64,000 nucleotides of DNA from CAVRCA01 sp965218045 (GTDB lineage Bacteria; Pseudomonadota; Alphaproteobacteria; Acetobacterales; Acetobacteraceae). The stretch lies in NCBI GenBank assembly GCA_965218045.1, contig CBDCJX010000009.1, positions 714,929 through 778,928 of the forward strand. Reading direction: 5' to 3'. Below the pieces are notes generated by a model that was not told the DNA's origin, ran no database searches, and worked only from the letters and a program-made list of their open reading frames with translations. Shown here in pieces: positions 1-8,736 of the stretch. The position numbers were made by a program, and so were the translations under genes. Each line of letters starts with the position of its first letter. Position 1 is the first letter of the stretch.

Positions 1-1
1 C

Positions 2-973
2 ATCGCCGAGCGGTTCGCCGAGGTGCTGCGCGCGTTGCGTCCAGATGTCGTGCATGTCCACTCGATCCAGGGGCTCGGCTCCAGCATTCTCGACAAGTGC
101 GCCGAGCAGCGTGTGCCGTACGTGGTCACGGTGCATGATGCGTGGTGGATCTGCTCCCGCCAGTTCATGGTGCGTGGTGATGGTCAGTATTGCTTTCAGA
201 CCCGCATCGATCTCAACTTGTGCCGCGCCTGCGTGCCACAGGCGTTCTACTTGCAGGAACGGCTTGATCTGCTGCTCCGCCGGCTACACGGCGCCGCCGC
301 CGTGCTGTCGCCGAGCGAGGCGCATCGCGCGCTGTATCTCGCCAATGGCTTGCCCGCCGAGCAGGTGCGCGTGTTGGCGAACGGCATTCGCATGCCGGCA
401 CGGCCGCGTCGGCGTCGCGCCGGACGCACGCTGCGTTTCGGTTTCGTCGGCGGTGGCGAGCCGATCAAGGGGTTCATCATCCTGCGCCGGGCGTTCGAGG
501 CGCTGAGCCAGGCGAACTGGAAGCTGCTGCTGATCGACAACACCTGGAACCTTGGCTTCGCCTCGCTGAACTGCGGCGACTGGCAGATTACCGGCGAGAT
601 ATCGGTGGCGCCGGCATATAGTCAGGACACGATGGACAAGTTTTTCGAAAGCATCGACGTCCTGCTGTTTCCGTCGCAGTGGAAGGAGAGTTTCGGGCTG
701 ACCGTGCGCGAGGCGTTGGCGCGCGACGTCTGGGTGATCGCAACCGATTGCGGCGGACCGGCGGAGGCAATCGAGGACGGGGTGAACGGCAACCTCATTC
801 CGATGGATGGCGAGCACCGCCCGATGCGCGATGCGATCGCCGCACTGCTCGACGCGCCGGAACGGCTCGCCGGGTATCGCAATCCCCGCAAGGACGCCCT
901 GATCACTTTCGACCAGCAGACCGACGCGCTGGTTGAGGTGCTCTCCACCGTCGTCGAGGCGCACGGCGGTTAG
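2..973 (+). CDS. Group 1 glycosyltransferase, 5' end outside window
   Basis: The reading frame is open from the first full codon, so the gene begins upstream of the window; the GTG at 23 is only an internal codon. The product is a GT-B fold glycosyltransferase (GT4/group 1 type) that would move a sugar from a nucleotide donor onto a glycan or lipid carrier at the cytoplasmic membrane face. Visible family signs are the N-terminal VVHVHS segment, the YVVTVHDAWW stretch, the GGGEPIKG loop that opens the C-terminal Rossmann domain, and the late ESFGLTVREALA segment with the E-x7-E donor-binding pattern, followed by CGGPAEAI. The stop overlaps the convergent AsmA gene by 4 bases. The acceptor sugar cannot be read from the sequence. 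The family call is firm; a specific role in polysaccharide assembly is inference, supported by the RgpF-like gene 2 kb away. Confidence 0.85.
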   Translation: MAERFAEVLRALRPDVVHVHSIQGLGSSILDKCAEQRVPYVVTVHDAWWICSRQFMVRGDGQYCFQTRIDLNLCRACVPQAFYLQERLDLLLRRLHGAAAVLSPSEAHRALYLANGLPAEQVRVLANGIRMPARPRRRRAGRTLRFGFVGGGEPIKGFIILRRAFEALSQANWKLLLIDNTWNLGFASLNCGDWQITGEISVAPAYSQDTMDKFFESIDVLLFPSQWKESFGLTVREALARDVWVIATDCGGPAEAIEDGVNGNLIPMDGEHRPMRDAIAALLDAPERLAGYRNPRKDALITFDQQTDALVEVLSTVVEAHGG

Positions 974-2796
974 GGGCGGCAGGCGCTGCCTTGCAGCACG
1001 GCCTCGATCTCCTTGGGCCACGGCCCAGAACTTTGTGGCCGGGACTGTTCCTCCAGCAAGTCGGGGCTGGGCTGAAAGCTCGGGCTGGTCAGTTGCCCCG
1101 TGACATGGATCGGCACGTCAAGCGCCAGCCCGTCGGTGGTCTGGCCCTTGCTCTGCAGGGTCATGTCCACGGTGCGGTGCTGCAGGTTGACGTGGCCCCA
1201 AGCGATCAAGGTGCCGATGGGCGTCTCCACCTGAACCGGATTAGCGACGCCCGATCCGTCGTGGACATCAATCGCCGCGAGTATGCAACGCAGTTGCGTC
1301 TTCGCGCCGTCGTCGGTCCACAGCGCCCGGATGTTGGCCTTGGCCATGCGCACGAGCTTGCGTGAGACCGTGCCACTCGACATCGAGGCGGCGCCTGCTA
1401 TCCGACCATGACCCAGCGCGTCGGATAACGTGGCTCCGGTCAGATCGAACTGCATCTGCAAGCTGACCGGCCCATCCATCGACGGCGATGACGAGCCGGC
1501 CGCGCGGGAGGCTTGCCCGGTATTGACGCTGTCGACGCTGGCGGAACCCGACAGGTGCAAGCCGTCCTTCACAGCCTCGGCCGTTGCCAATGCCGAAACC
1601 TTGCCGCCGGCAAAGTTGAAACGCGCTTGCTCCAGCTTCGCCTGCCCAGGCTTGGTGACCAGGTGGGTCTTGAGGTCTTTCAAGGTAACGCCGTGATACG
1701 TCAGGGACTGCGTATCGATCTGCGTATCGAACAACACGCCTGGGTGAGCGGGAATGTTCGGCAGTTTGGTCGATCCGCTCGACCCGCCCGCGCTGGTCTG
1801 GCCCAAGATGGAATCGAGGTCGAGGCTGCCGAATTGGACTGTCGAAGCCAGAGTGTCAGGGTCGCCGCGGGCGCCGCCGGTATATTCGACGTCACCCTTG
1901 AAGGTTGCGTCCTGGAGTTTTCCTTGCACATCGCGAAAATGCCAGTTGTCGTTCCACGCTTTCAGACTGCCGGCGATGGACAAGGCCAAATCCGCCGGGA
2001 TGCTTGCACCGATGTCAGTCGCGAGATCGGACAAAGCCGGGGCGTTGAGATCGATGTTGCCGTCCAGACCGTTGAAGTTCAGCGGATCGGTCGCCGTCCC
2101 CTGGTAGGTGAGCGTGTTGCGCCCCGACGAGAGGGTCAGCTTGCCGCCGAACGGCTTGGTCAGGTTCTGCAAGTCGTCGAACGATTGCAGCGATGCCTTG
2201 AACGTCAGCGGCACGTGGTCCATTGCGCCGTCGATCTTGAGGTCGACCGGGTTTGCCGGGCCTGGGGTACGCAACCGGAGCGTGTCGATGTGTGTCGGAA
2301 ATGAACCGCCGGATGTACCGATATAGGTGATCTGCGCGTTCCGCACCGTCGCATTGAGCAGCGGCGGCAGAGTGGTGCGCTTGCTTGTGGTTTGTTTCTC
2401 GGCCGAACCGGTCCGCGAGGTCGCCCAATTGCCGGTGCCATCCTTGTCGCGCACCAAGGTTACTGCCATTCCGTCGATCGTGACCGACTGGATGACCAGC
2501 CGCCCCACGAGGAGCGGGAACAGTCGGATTGATGTGTCGAAGCGTTTGATCTTGGCCAGGTCAGGCAGTTTCGGGTCGGCTTCGGCAGGCAGCCGCACAT
2601 CTCGCGCCTCGAAATGCAGGGCGCGACCAAGATCGAGATGCAGGCTGGCGAGTCGAACAGGTCGCCCGAGCAACGTTTGCGAATACGTCTCTACGAGAGG
2701 CGCAAGATCAGTGGACGCGGCATAGATCACGATAACCGCCACCAATCCGATGACCACGCCTGCAACCGTCGCGAGCAAGATGAGAAAGCGGCGCAT
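970..2796 (-). CDS. AsmA family protein
   Basis: A 608-residue protein with one N-terminal membrane anchor (about residues 5-27) followed by a long periplasmic region. The AsmA signature is visible early: an LLGRPVRLASLHLDLG segment, then a block ending in LVGRLVIQSVTIDGMAVTLV, and a C-terminal region resembling the AsmA C-terminal domain. AsmA-like proteins are inner-membrane-anchored beta-rich proteins linked to outer membrane assembly or phospholipid transfer; that role is known for the family and only inferred here. The ATG at 2796 is preferred over longer in-frame options because the membrane anchor begins immediately after it, and upstream residues are Arg-rich and lie over the neighbouring gene. 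It is convergent with the glycosyltransferase gene and lies downstream of the RgpF-like gene on the same strand, 77 bases after its stop. Confidence 0.85.
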   Translation of the reverse strand: MRRFLILLATVAGVVIGLVAVIVIYAASTDLAPLVETYSQTLLGRPVRLASLHLDLGRALHFEARDVRLPAEADPKLPDLAKIKRFDTSIRLFPLLVGRLVIQSVTIDGMAVTLVRDKDGTGNWATSRTGSAEKQTTSKRTTLPPLLNATVRNAQITYIGTSGGSFPTHIDTLRLRTPGPANPVDLKIDGAMDHVPLTFKASLQSFDDLQNLTKPFGGKLTLSSGRNTLTYQGTATDPLNFNGLDGNIDLNAPALSDLATDIGASIPADLALSIAGSLKAWNDNWHFRDVQGKLQDATFKGDVEYTGGARGDPDTLASTVQFGSLDLDSILGQTSAGGSSGSTKLPNIPAHPGVLFDTQIDTQSLTYHGVTLKDLKTHLVTKPGQAKLEQARFNFAGGKVSALATAEAVKDGLHLSGSASVDSVNTGQASRAAGSSSPSMDGPVSLQMQFDLTGATLSDALGHGRIAGAASMSSGTVSRKLVRMAKANIRALWTDDGAKTQLRCILAAIDVHDGSGVANPVQVETPIGTLIAWGHVNLQHRTVDMTLQSKGQTTDGLALDVPIHVTGQLTSPSFQPSPDLLEEQSRPQSSGPWPKEIEAVLQGSACRP

Positions 2797-2873
2797 TGGA
2801 CGGAGCCTCGCAAGCGCTTGGATCCCACACATAGCATGCGGCGGTTTGTTCAGCCAGCGTGACTGAGCGGCGG

Positions 2874-3806
2874 CTAGGTTGATGAGCGGAGCGCGGCGCC
2901 GGCCATGCGCACGAGTGTTGGTCCCACGGCGCGCAATGCTTCGCGCTTGTCGAGGGTGAGCAGCAGGTAGAGCAGCAGCGTGCGCCAGCGCGGCGACGGC
3001 ACCGGAGTGCCACGCCATGTTCGATTGCCTGCCGTGAGATGTTCGGTGATGAGATCGAGCGGATAGTCCGAAACGCGCTGCACCACCGCTGGCCAGCGGT
3101 CCGCCCACGGAATGCGGATCGGGTTGTCGCGCACCAGCTCGCGCTTGAGGAACGGCACAGCGCCGCTCTCGATCAGGGTGGCCCAATCGAGATGCATCGG
3201 GTTGATGCGAGCAAAGCGGCGCAGGCGCGCGCGTGGTGACGCCTCGTGGCGAGCGGCGCAAGCGAAGCCTTCGCCGCGCAACGCGGCGCCGAGGCCGAGC
3301 TCGCCGTGCAGGATGATCTCGGCCTTGCTCATCTGCTCGAACGGCGCAGCGAGGACGCGCTGCACCGAAGGCGATCCCAGCGCCGCACCGGTGAGGCACA
3401 CGAACCACGATTGCAGATGCCACACGCCTTCGGTGCTCGCGACCATGCCCCAGGCGTCGAGCCGCCGCGCGCGCATCGTCCTGAAGATCGGGGCGAGATC
3501 GGTGAACGGGCCGAACACGCTGTCATTGGCCAGCAGCACCTCGGTGGCGTCGGACGCGCAGCCCTGTCGCAACAGATGCTGCCACGCGCCGAAATCGAGG
3601 CCGCGATTGGGTCGGACATGCGCCACGGCGCCGATGCGGGCGAGAGCGGCTTGGTCGGCGTCGGGCAGTCGCTTGGTGCCGGAGCAGGCGACGTGGACGG
3701 TGAAGCCGCACGCGCGCAGCGCCGACAGGTAGCGCAGAACGTGCGGCGCTATGCGATCGGCCGGATCGAACTGGGCGAACAGACAGACGCTGGAACTTCC
3801 GGACAG
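2874..3806 (-). CDS. RgpF-like rhamnan/LPS biosynthesis protein with non-canonical start
   Basis: The protein matches the RgpF family (polysaccharide side-chain synthesis, often adjacent to glycosyltransferases). Family signs are VCLFAQFDPADRIAPHV near the N-terminus, VRPNRGLDFGAW, and LLANDSVFGPFTDLAPIF. The first canonical start in this frame is a GTG at 3626, but that would delete about 55 residues of clear family sequence. Between 3627 and the in-frame stop at 3852-3854 I find no ATG, GTG or TTG. A CTG at 3804-3806 has GGGAG six bases upstream and is the most plausible start, giving 310 residues; otherwise the gene has lost its start and is a recent pseudogene. The 5' end abuts a 39-base tandem repeat shared with the divergent hemC promoter region. 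The family call is firm; the start is uncertain. Confidence 0.7.
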   Translation of the reverse strand: MSGSSSVCLFAQFDPADRIAPHVLRYLSALRACGFTVHVACSGTKRLPDADQAALARIGAVAHVRPNRGLDFGAWQHLLRQGCASDATEVLLANDSVFGPFTDLAPIFRTMRARRLDAWGMVASTEGVWHLQSWFVCLTGAALGSPSVQRVLAAPFEQMSKAEIILHGELGLGAALRGEGFACAARHEASPRARLRRFARINPMHLDWATLIESGAVPFLKRELVRDNPIRIPWADRWPAVVQRVSDYPLDLITEHLTAGNRTWRGTPVPSPRWRTLLLYLLLTLDKREALRAVGPTLVRMAGAALRSST

Positions 3807-3878
3807 GCCCGGCTCCCGTTTACAATCTCTCCGGGCGCTGGACAGGCCCGGCTACGCTGTACATCCTTCCGGGATGCC
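3802..3878. repeat. Imperfect tandem duplication between rgpF-like gene and hemC
   Basis: Two adjacent copies of about 39 bases, each beginning GGACAGGCCCGGCT and ending near TTCCGGG or CTCCGGG, at about 3802-3840 and 3841-3878. The copies differ at several bases in the middle. The unit covers the divergent gap, so it also holds the start region of both flanking genes. Confidence 0.7.
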
Positions 3879-4830
3879 TGAGCCAGCATCGCCGCTTCGG
3901 GTCGGCACCCGCGCCTCGCCGCTCGCGCTGGTGCAAACGAGAGCCTTCATGGCGCAGTTCGTCGTTGGCTGTCCCGCGCTCGGCGGCAGCGACGCGGTTC
4001 GCGAGCAGGTGATCAACACCACGGGCGACAAGGTGCAGGATCGGCGTCTGGCCGAGATCGGCGGCAAAGGATTGTTCGCCAAGGAAATCCACGAGGCGCT
4101 GCTCGACGGGCGGATCGACCTTGCCGTTCACAGCCTGAAGGACCTGGAGACCGAGCTGCCGGCCGGGATTGTGCTGGCCGGCACGTTGGCGCGCGAGGAC
4201 GCGCGCGACGCGCTGATCTTGCCGCAGGCGTGCGACGCGCCCGATCCCGCCGATCCGTACGCGGTGCTGCCGGGCGGTGCCGTTGTCGGCACCTCCTCGG
4301 TTCGGCGGCAGGCGCAGTTGCTGCATGCGCGTCCCGACCTGCGCATCACGATGATACGCGGCAACGTGCAGACCCGGCTCGCCAAGCTGCGCGACGGCCA
4401 GTGCGACGCCAGCATGCTGGCGCTCGCCGGGCTGCGTCGCCTCGGCATGGAGCAGGCCGCCTCCGTGGTGCTGGACCCCGAGGCGATGGTCCCCTCCGCG
4501 TGCCAGGGGATCATCGGCGTGACCGTGCGCGCCGCCGACACCAGATTGCGCGAACTGCTCGCCGCGATCGAGGATGCCGAGTCGCGTGCCGTCTCCGGCG
4601 CCGAGCGCGCCATGCTGGCCTTGCTGGACGGATCATGTCGCACGCCGATTGGCGGCCATGCGCGGCTGTTGCCGGACGGGCAGCTCATGCTCACCGGGAT
4701 GGTGGCCCGCGCCGACGGTTCTTATCTGCTGAAGAGCGCCCTGCACGGCGCCGTGGCCGACGCGGTCCGGCTCGGCGAGGAGCTTGGCGCCCGCCTGCGC
4801 GCGGACAGTCCGGCGGATATTTTCGGCTGA
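3874..4830 (+). CDS. hemC: Porphobilinogen deaminase (hydroxymethylbilane synthase)
   Basis: HemC joins four porphobilinogen units into hydroxymethylbilane in tetrapyrrole (haem) synthesis, in the cytoplasm. The 318-residue product has the typical length and motifs: LRVGTRASPLALVQT at the N-terminus, INTTGDKVQDRRLAEIGGKGLF, HSLKDLETELP, GTSSVRRQAQL, RGNVQTRLAKL, and the cofactor-binding Cys in DGSCRTPIGGHA at about residue 255. The ATG at 3874 is chosen because family homology starts eight residues later; the longer in-frame ORF runs back through the tandem repeat and the opposite-strand gene. It is convergent with the potassium channel gene across a 27-base gap. Confidence 0.96.
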   Translation: MPEPASPLRVGTRASPLALVQTRAFMAQFVVGCPALGGSDAVREQVINTTGDKVQDRRLAEIGGKGLFAKEIHEALLDGRIDLAVHSLKDLETELPAGIVLAGTLAREDARDALILPQACDAPDPADPYAVLPGGAVVGTSSVRRQAQLLHARPDLRITMIRGNVQTRLAKLRDGQCDASMLALAGLRRLGMEQAASVVLDPEAMVPSACQGIIGVTVRAADTRLRELLAAIEDAESRAVSGAERAMLALLDGSCRTPIGGHARLLPDGQLMLTGMVARADGSYLLKSALHGAVADAVRLGEELGARLRADSPADIFG

Positions 4831-4857
4831 TCGTCACGCCGCGACCGGCGTTATCGC

Positions 4858-5895
4858 TCATTCGGCCTGGAACAGACCCAACATCACCTCGGCGCGTCCC
4901 GGACGCCCGAGCACCACCACGCCGTCGCCGCGTTCGAGCCTGACGTCGCTCGACGGCCGCGTCAGGTTCTCACCGTTGCGCCGGTTGACGGCGACGATGA
5001 GGAACGCACCCAACGCCTCCTGTTCGACGGCGTGCACGGTCATGCCGATGCAGCGGCTGCCTTCCTCGGCGGCGACCGTCTCGATGTCGAGGCCGAGCAG
5101 CCGCAGGTCGCGCGCGAACTTCTCCTCGTCACCCGAGCCGTGCAGCAGGCGCGCGGCGCTGGGATAGAGGATGATCTCGGCGATCCGCTCGGCACCGATC
5201 TGGGTTGGCATCACCACCTGGCTGGCGCCGGCCTGGAGCAGCTTGCGTTCGGTGCTCGGCTGTTCCCCGCGCGCGATGATCGTCAGCGCCGGGTTGAGGC
5301 TTCGCGCGCTGAGGGTGATGAACACGTTCGCTGCATCATCCGGCAGGACGGTCGCCAGCGATCGGGCGCGCTCGACCCCGGCCTGGCGCAGCGCCGTCTC
5401 GTCGGTGGCATCCGCTTCCAGGCAGAGATAGCCTTCCGCGCGTGCCCCGGCCAGCCGGTCCTCGTCGCGTTCGAGGATGACGAACGGTGCTTGTCCGGCC
5501 TGCAGTTCGCGCGCCAGCATGACGCCGATGCGCCCGAAGCCGCAAACGATGACGTGCTGCTTGAGGCGGTCGATCTGGCCGTGCATGCGCTTCAGCCCCA
5601 AGAATTGCTGCAACTGGGTTGCGGTGATGAGCTGCACGAGCGCGCCGGTGAGAAAGATCATCCCGGTGCAGCCCAGCACGATCAAACTTATGGTGATCGC
5701 GCGCAACAGGGGCGTGTCGATCCTGCGGACCTCGTCATAGCCCACGCTGTACACGGTCAGCACCGTCATGTAGGCCGCGTCGGCCAGGCTCCAGCCCGCC
5801 GACATATAGGCGGTGGTGGCGAGGCTCATCACGACGAGCATGTAGATCACGCCGACGAGCAGGTTGCGCAGCGGCGAGGCGAGCAGGTTGTTCAT
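4858..5895 (-). CDS. Two-TM potassium channel with RCK (TrkA-N/TrkA-C) domains
   Basis: A 345-residue single-subunit ion channel plus cytoplasmic gating module. Residues 1-90 hold two hydrophobic segments flanking a pore loop that reads TVYSVGYDEV. The RCK N-terminal Rossmann domain starts with HVIVCGFGRIGVMLARE and the following ERDEDRLAGA. A TrkA-C-like domain fills the last 90 residues (IGMTVHAVEQEALGAFLIV, RLERGDGVVVLG). The filter resembles the classical TVGYG but has SVGYDE, so the second filter glycine is Asp. By family it conducts K+ (or another monovalent cation) with nucleotide or ion gating. It starts 44 bases after the yejF stop on the same strand, so it may share the yej transcript, although a functional tie is unproven. 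Confidence 0.88.
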   Translation of the reverse strand: MNNLLASPLRNLLVGVIYMLVVMSLATTAYMSAGWSLADAAYMTVLTVYSVGYDEVRRIDTPLLRAITISLIVLGCTGMIFLTGALVQLITATQLQQFLGLKRMHGQIDRLKQHVIVCGFGRIGVMLARELQAGQAPFVILERDEDRLAGARAEGYLCLEADATDETALRQAGVERARSLATVLPDDAANVFITLSARSLNPALTIIARGEQPSTERKLLQAGASQVVMPTQIGAERIAEIILYPSAARLLHGSGDEEKFARDLRLLGLDIETVAAEEGSRCIGMTVHAVEQEALGAFLIVAVNRRNGENLTRPSSDVRLERGDGVVVLGRPGRAEVMLGLFQAE

Positions 5896-5939
5896 CGTCG
5901 GCGGTCGGCCTCAGTGTGGTCGCAAGCCGGTCGGCACGA

Positions 5940-7586
5940 TCACGACGACGAGGTGGCGATCGGCAGGGGCGCGGCGTCCTCGTCACCCGCGTCGGAGCCT
6001 GGTCTGGGCTCCAGCGAGAAGGCGGCGGCCATCAAGGCGCGGGTGTAATCCTCGCGTGGGGCGGCGAAGATGCGCTCGGTCGGTCCCTGCTCCACCACCC
6101 GCCCATGACGCAGCACGACGACCCGGTGAGCGAGCGCGCGAACGACTTTAAGATCGTGACTGATGAAAAGATAGCCGAGCCCGTGACGTTCTTGCAGTCG
6201 GCGCAGCAGGGCGACGATCTGCGCCTGCACCGACATGTCGAGCGCGCTGGTCGGTTCATCGAGCACGACGAAATGCGGCTTCAGCACCATCGCCCGCGCG
6301 ATCGCGATGCGTTGGCGCTGGCCACCGCTGAACTCGTGCGGGTAGCGCTCGCTTTGCTCCGCCGACAGACCAACCTCGTCGAGCGCCTCGGTGACGCGGG
6401 CGTCGCGCTCCGCGCGTGACAGGGAGGGCTCGTGCACCGCAAGCCCCTCGGCGACGATCTCGCCCACGGTCAGCCGTGGCGACAGGCTGCCGAACGGGTC
6501 CTGAAACACGATCTGCATCCGCGCGCGCAGTTGGCGCAAGGTCCGCTTGTCCAGCGCGGCGAGCTCGCGGCCCTCGAAGGCGATGTGGCCATCCGCGGCC
6601 AGCAGACGAAGCGCGGCAAAGCCCATGGTGCTCTTGCCGGAACCGGATTCACCCACCAGTCCGACGGTCTCGCCGGCGTGGACCGTGATGCTCACCCCGT
6701 CCACCGCACGCACGTGCCCGACGGCGCGACGCAGCACGCCACGGCGGATGGCGAAATGCACCCGCGCATCGGTGGCTTCCAGCAGGGTGTGCGTGCGATC
6801 GGCAAGCGGTCGCGGCCGTCCCTTCGGCTGCGCGGCGAGCAGCATGCGGGTATAGGGATGCTGCGGACGGGCGAACACCTCGGCGACCTGCCCGCTCTCG
6901 ACAATCGCGCCGTCCTTCATGACGCAGACCCGATCGCCGTAATGGCGGACGATCTCGAGGTCGTGGCTGATCAGCAGCAACGCCAGGCCACGCGCGGCCT
7001 TCAGATCGGCCAGCAGCTTGAGGATCTGCGCCTGGATGGTGACATCGAGCGCCGTGGTCGGCTCGTCGGCGATCAGCAGGGCCGGGTCGTTGGCGAGCGC
7101 CATCGCGATCATCACGCGCTGGCGCTGTCCGCCGGAGAGCTGGTGCGGAAACGCGTCGAGCCGGTGCTCCGCGTCGGCAAACCCTGCCTGGCACAACGCC
7201 GCGATCACCCGCGCGCGCAGCTTCGCGCCACTCAGCGGGCGGTGCAGCCGGATCGCCTCGGCGATCTGCTTGCCGATGCGATGCAGCGGGTTGAGGCTGG
7301 TCATCGGCTCCTGGAACACGATCCCGGCGAGCTCGCCGCGCGCGCGACGCAGGGTTGCCGCGTTCGCGCCGATCATCTCCTTGCCCGCGAGCACGACGCG
7401 CCCGCTGGGGTTGGTGCAGCCGGCGGGTTGCAATTGCAGCAGCGATAGCGCGGTCAGCGACTTGCCCGAACCGCTCTCGCCCACCAGTGCGAGGGTCTCG
7501 CCTCGGTCCAGGGTGAAGGAGACATCTCGCACGACGCGCTTGGCGCCGAACGCGACGGTGAGGTTTTCGACCTCGACCAGGCTCAT
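5940..7586 (-). CDS. yejF: Peptide ABC importer, fused double ATPase (YejF type)
   Basis: A 548-residue protein with two complete ABC ATPase domains in tandem. The first has Walker A GESGSGKSLTA near residue 37, signature LSGGQRQRV and Walker B LLIADEPTTALDV. The second has Walker A GESGSGKSTMG near residue 300, signature FSGGQRQRI and Walker B VVLDEPTSALDM. This fused arrangement is characteristic of YejF, which powers uptake of oligopeptides and, in enterobacteria, microcin C-type compounds. It is the last gene of yejA-yejB-yejE-yejF, 22 bases after yejE. Substrate specificity here is inferred from the operon order. Confidence 0.93.
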   Translation of the reverse strand: MSLVEVENLTVAFGAKRVVRDVSFTLDRGETLALVGESGSGKSLTALSLLQLQPAGCTNPSGRVVLAGKEMIGANAATLRRARGELAGIVFQEPMTSLNPLHRIGKQIAEAIRLHRPLSGAKLRARVIAALCQAGFADAEHRLDAFPHQLSGGQRQRVMIAMALANDPALLIADEPTTALDVTIQAQILKLLADLKAARGLALLLISHDLEIVRHYGDRVCVMKDGAIVESGQVAEVFARPQHPYTRMLLAAQPKGRPRPLADRTHTLLEATDARVHFAIRRGVLRRAVGHVRAVDGVSITVHAGETVGLVGESGSGKSTMGFAALRLLAADGHIAFEGRELAALDKRTLRQLRARMQIVFQDPFGSLSPRLTVGEIVAEGLAVHEPSLSRAERDARVTEALDEVGLSAEQSERYPHEFSGGQRQRIAIARAMVLKPHFVVLDEPTSALDMSVQAQIVALLRRLQERHGLGYLFISHDLKVVRALAHRVVVLRHGRVVEQGPTERIFAAPREDYTRALMAAAFSLEPRPGSDAGDEDAAPLPIATSSS

Positions 7587-7608
7587 CGCGACAGCTGGCG
7601 CGTGGGGA

Positions 7609-8736
7609 TCATCTTGGCAAACGGCGCGGGTCGAAGGCGTCCCGCACCGCTTCGCCGGTGAAGATCAGCAAGGTGAGCATGCCGCCGAGCACGACGAAGG
7701 CGGTGATGCCGAGCCAGGGCGCGGCGAGGTTGTTCTTGCCTTGCGAGACGAGCTCGCCGAGCGAGGGCGAGCCGGGCGGCAGGCCGAAGCCGAGGAAATC
7801 CAGGCTGGCGAGGATGGTGACCGAGCCGGAGAGGGTGAACGGCAGGAAGGTCAATGTCGCCACCATCGCGTTGGGCAGGATGTGCCGCCACATCACGCGG
7901 ATATCCGACACGCCGAGCGCCTTGGCCGCGCGCACGTAATCGAGATTGCGTCCGCGCAGGAACTCGGCGCGCACCACGCCGGTCAGGTGCATCCAGCTAA
8001 ACGCGAGGAGAAAGACGAGGAGCACCCAGAAGCCAGGCGAGATGACGCTGGCGAGGATGATGAGCATGTAGAGCTGCGGCATGTTCGACCACATCTCGAT
8101 GAAGCGCTGGAACAGCAGGTCCACCGTGCCGCCGTAGAAGCCTTGCACCGCGCCGGCGGCGATGCCCATCGCCGAGGCGATGGTGGTGAGCGTGAAGCCG
8201 AACAGGACCGAGATGCGGAAGCCGTAGATGACGCGCGCCAGCACGTCGCGCGCCTGATCGTCGGTGCCGAGCGGATTGCGCCAGGAGGGCGGCGACGGCG
8301 CCGGCTCGGCCATCCGCCGCATCGTGGTCTGGTAGCTATAGGGCAGCGGCGGCCACAGCATCCAGCCATGGGCGTTGATGGCCTTCTCGATGCCGGGGTC
8401 CAGGTAGTCGGCGTCGGTCGGCAGGAAGTCCTTGCCGAACGTGTCCTCGCTGTAGTCGTTGAGGACCGGCACGTACCAGTGGCCGTCGAAACGGATCAGC
8501 AGGGGGCGATCATTGGCGATGAACTCGGCGAATAGGCAGATGCCGAACAGCACGAGGAAAATCCACATCGACCAGTAGCCGCGCTTGTGCGCGCGGAAGA
8601 TCGCCAGCCGACGGCGGTTGAGCGGCGAGAGTCGGAAGCGGTGGTGCGCTGTCGTCGTTCGCACGGCCGGTGTCGCGTCCCGCAGCGGCAGCAACACCGT
8701 CTGCTCATCGCGGCGTGAACCGGACGCGCGCGTCAT
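7609..8736 (-). CDS. yejE: Peptide ABC importer permease (YejE type)
   Basis: A 375-residue inner membrane permease. It has an N-terminal transmembrane segment (WMWIFLVLFGICLF region), a long periplasmic loop typical of YejE containing the VPVLNDYSEDTFGKDF and LPYSYQTTM stretches, then a binding-protein-dependent transport (BPD) core with the EAA-like sequence VRAAKALGVSDIRVMWRHILPN. The ATG at 8736 overlaps the yejB stop by four bases (ATGA), which supports translational coupling; longer in-frame extension upstream only shadows yejB. It would pair with YejB to form the channel energised by YejF. Confidence 0.93.
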   Translation of the reverse strand: MTRASGSRRDEQTVLLPLRDATPAVRTTTAHHRFRLSPLNRRRLAIFRAHKRGYWSMWIFLVLFGICLFAEFIANDRPLLIRFDGHWYVPVLNDYSEDTFGKDFLPTDADYLDPGIEKAINAHGWMLWPPLPYSYQTTMRRMAEPAPSPPSWRNPLGTDDQARDVLARVIYGFRISVLFGFTLTTIASAMGIAAGAVQGFYGGTVDLLFQRFIEMWSNMPQLYMLIILASVISPGFWVLLVFLLAFSWMHLTGVVRAEFLRGRNLDYVRAAKALGVSDIRVMWRHILPNAMVATLTFLPFTLSGSVTILASLDFLGFGLPPGSPSLGELVSQGKNNLAAPWLGITAFVVLGGMLTLLIFTGEAVRDAFDPRRLPR

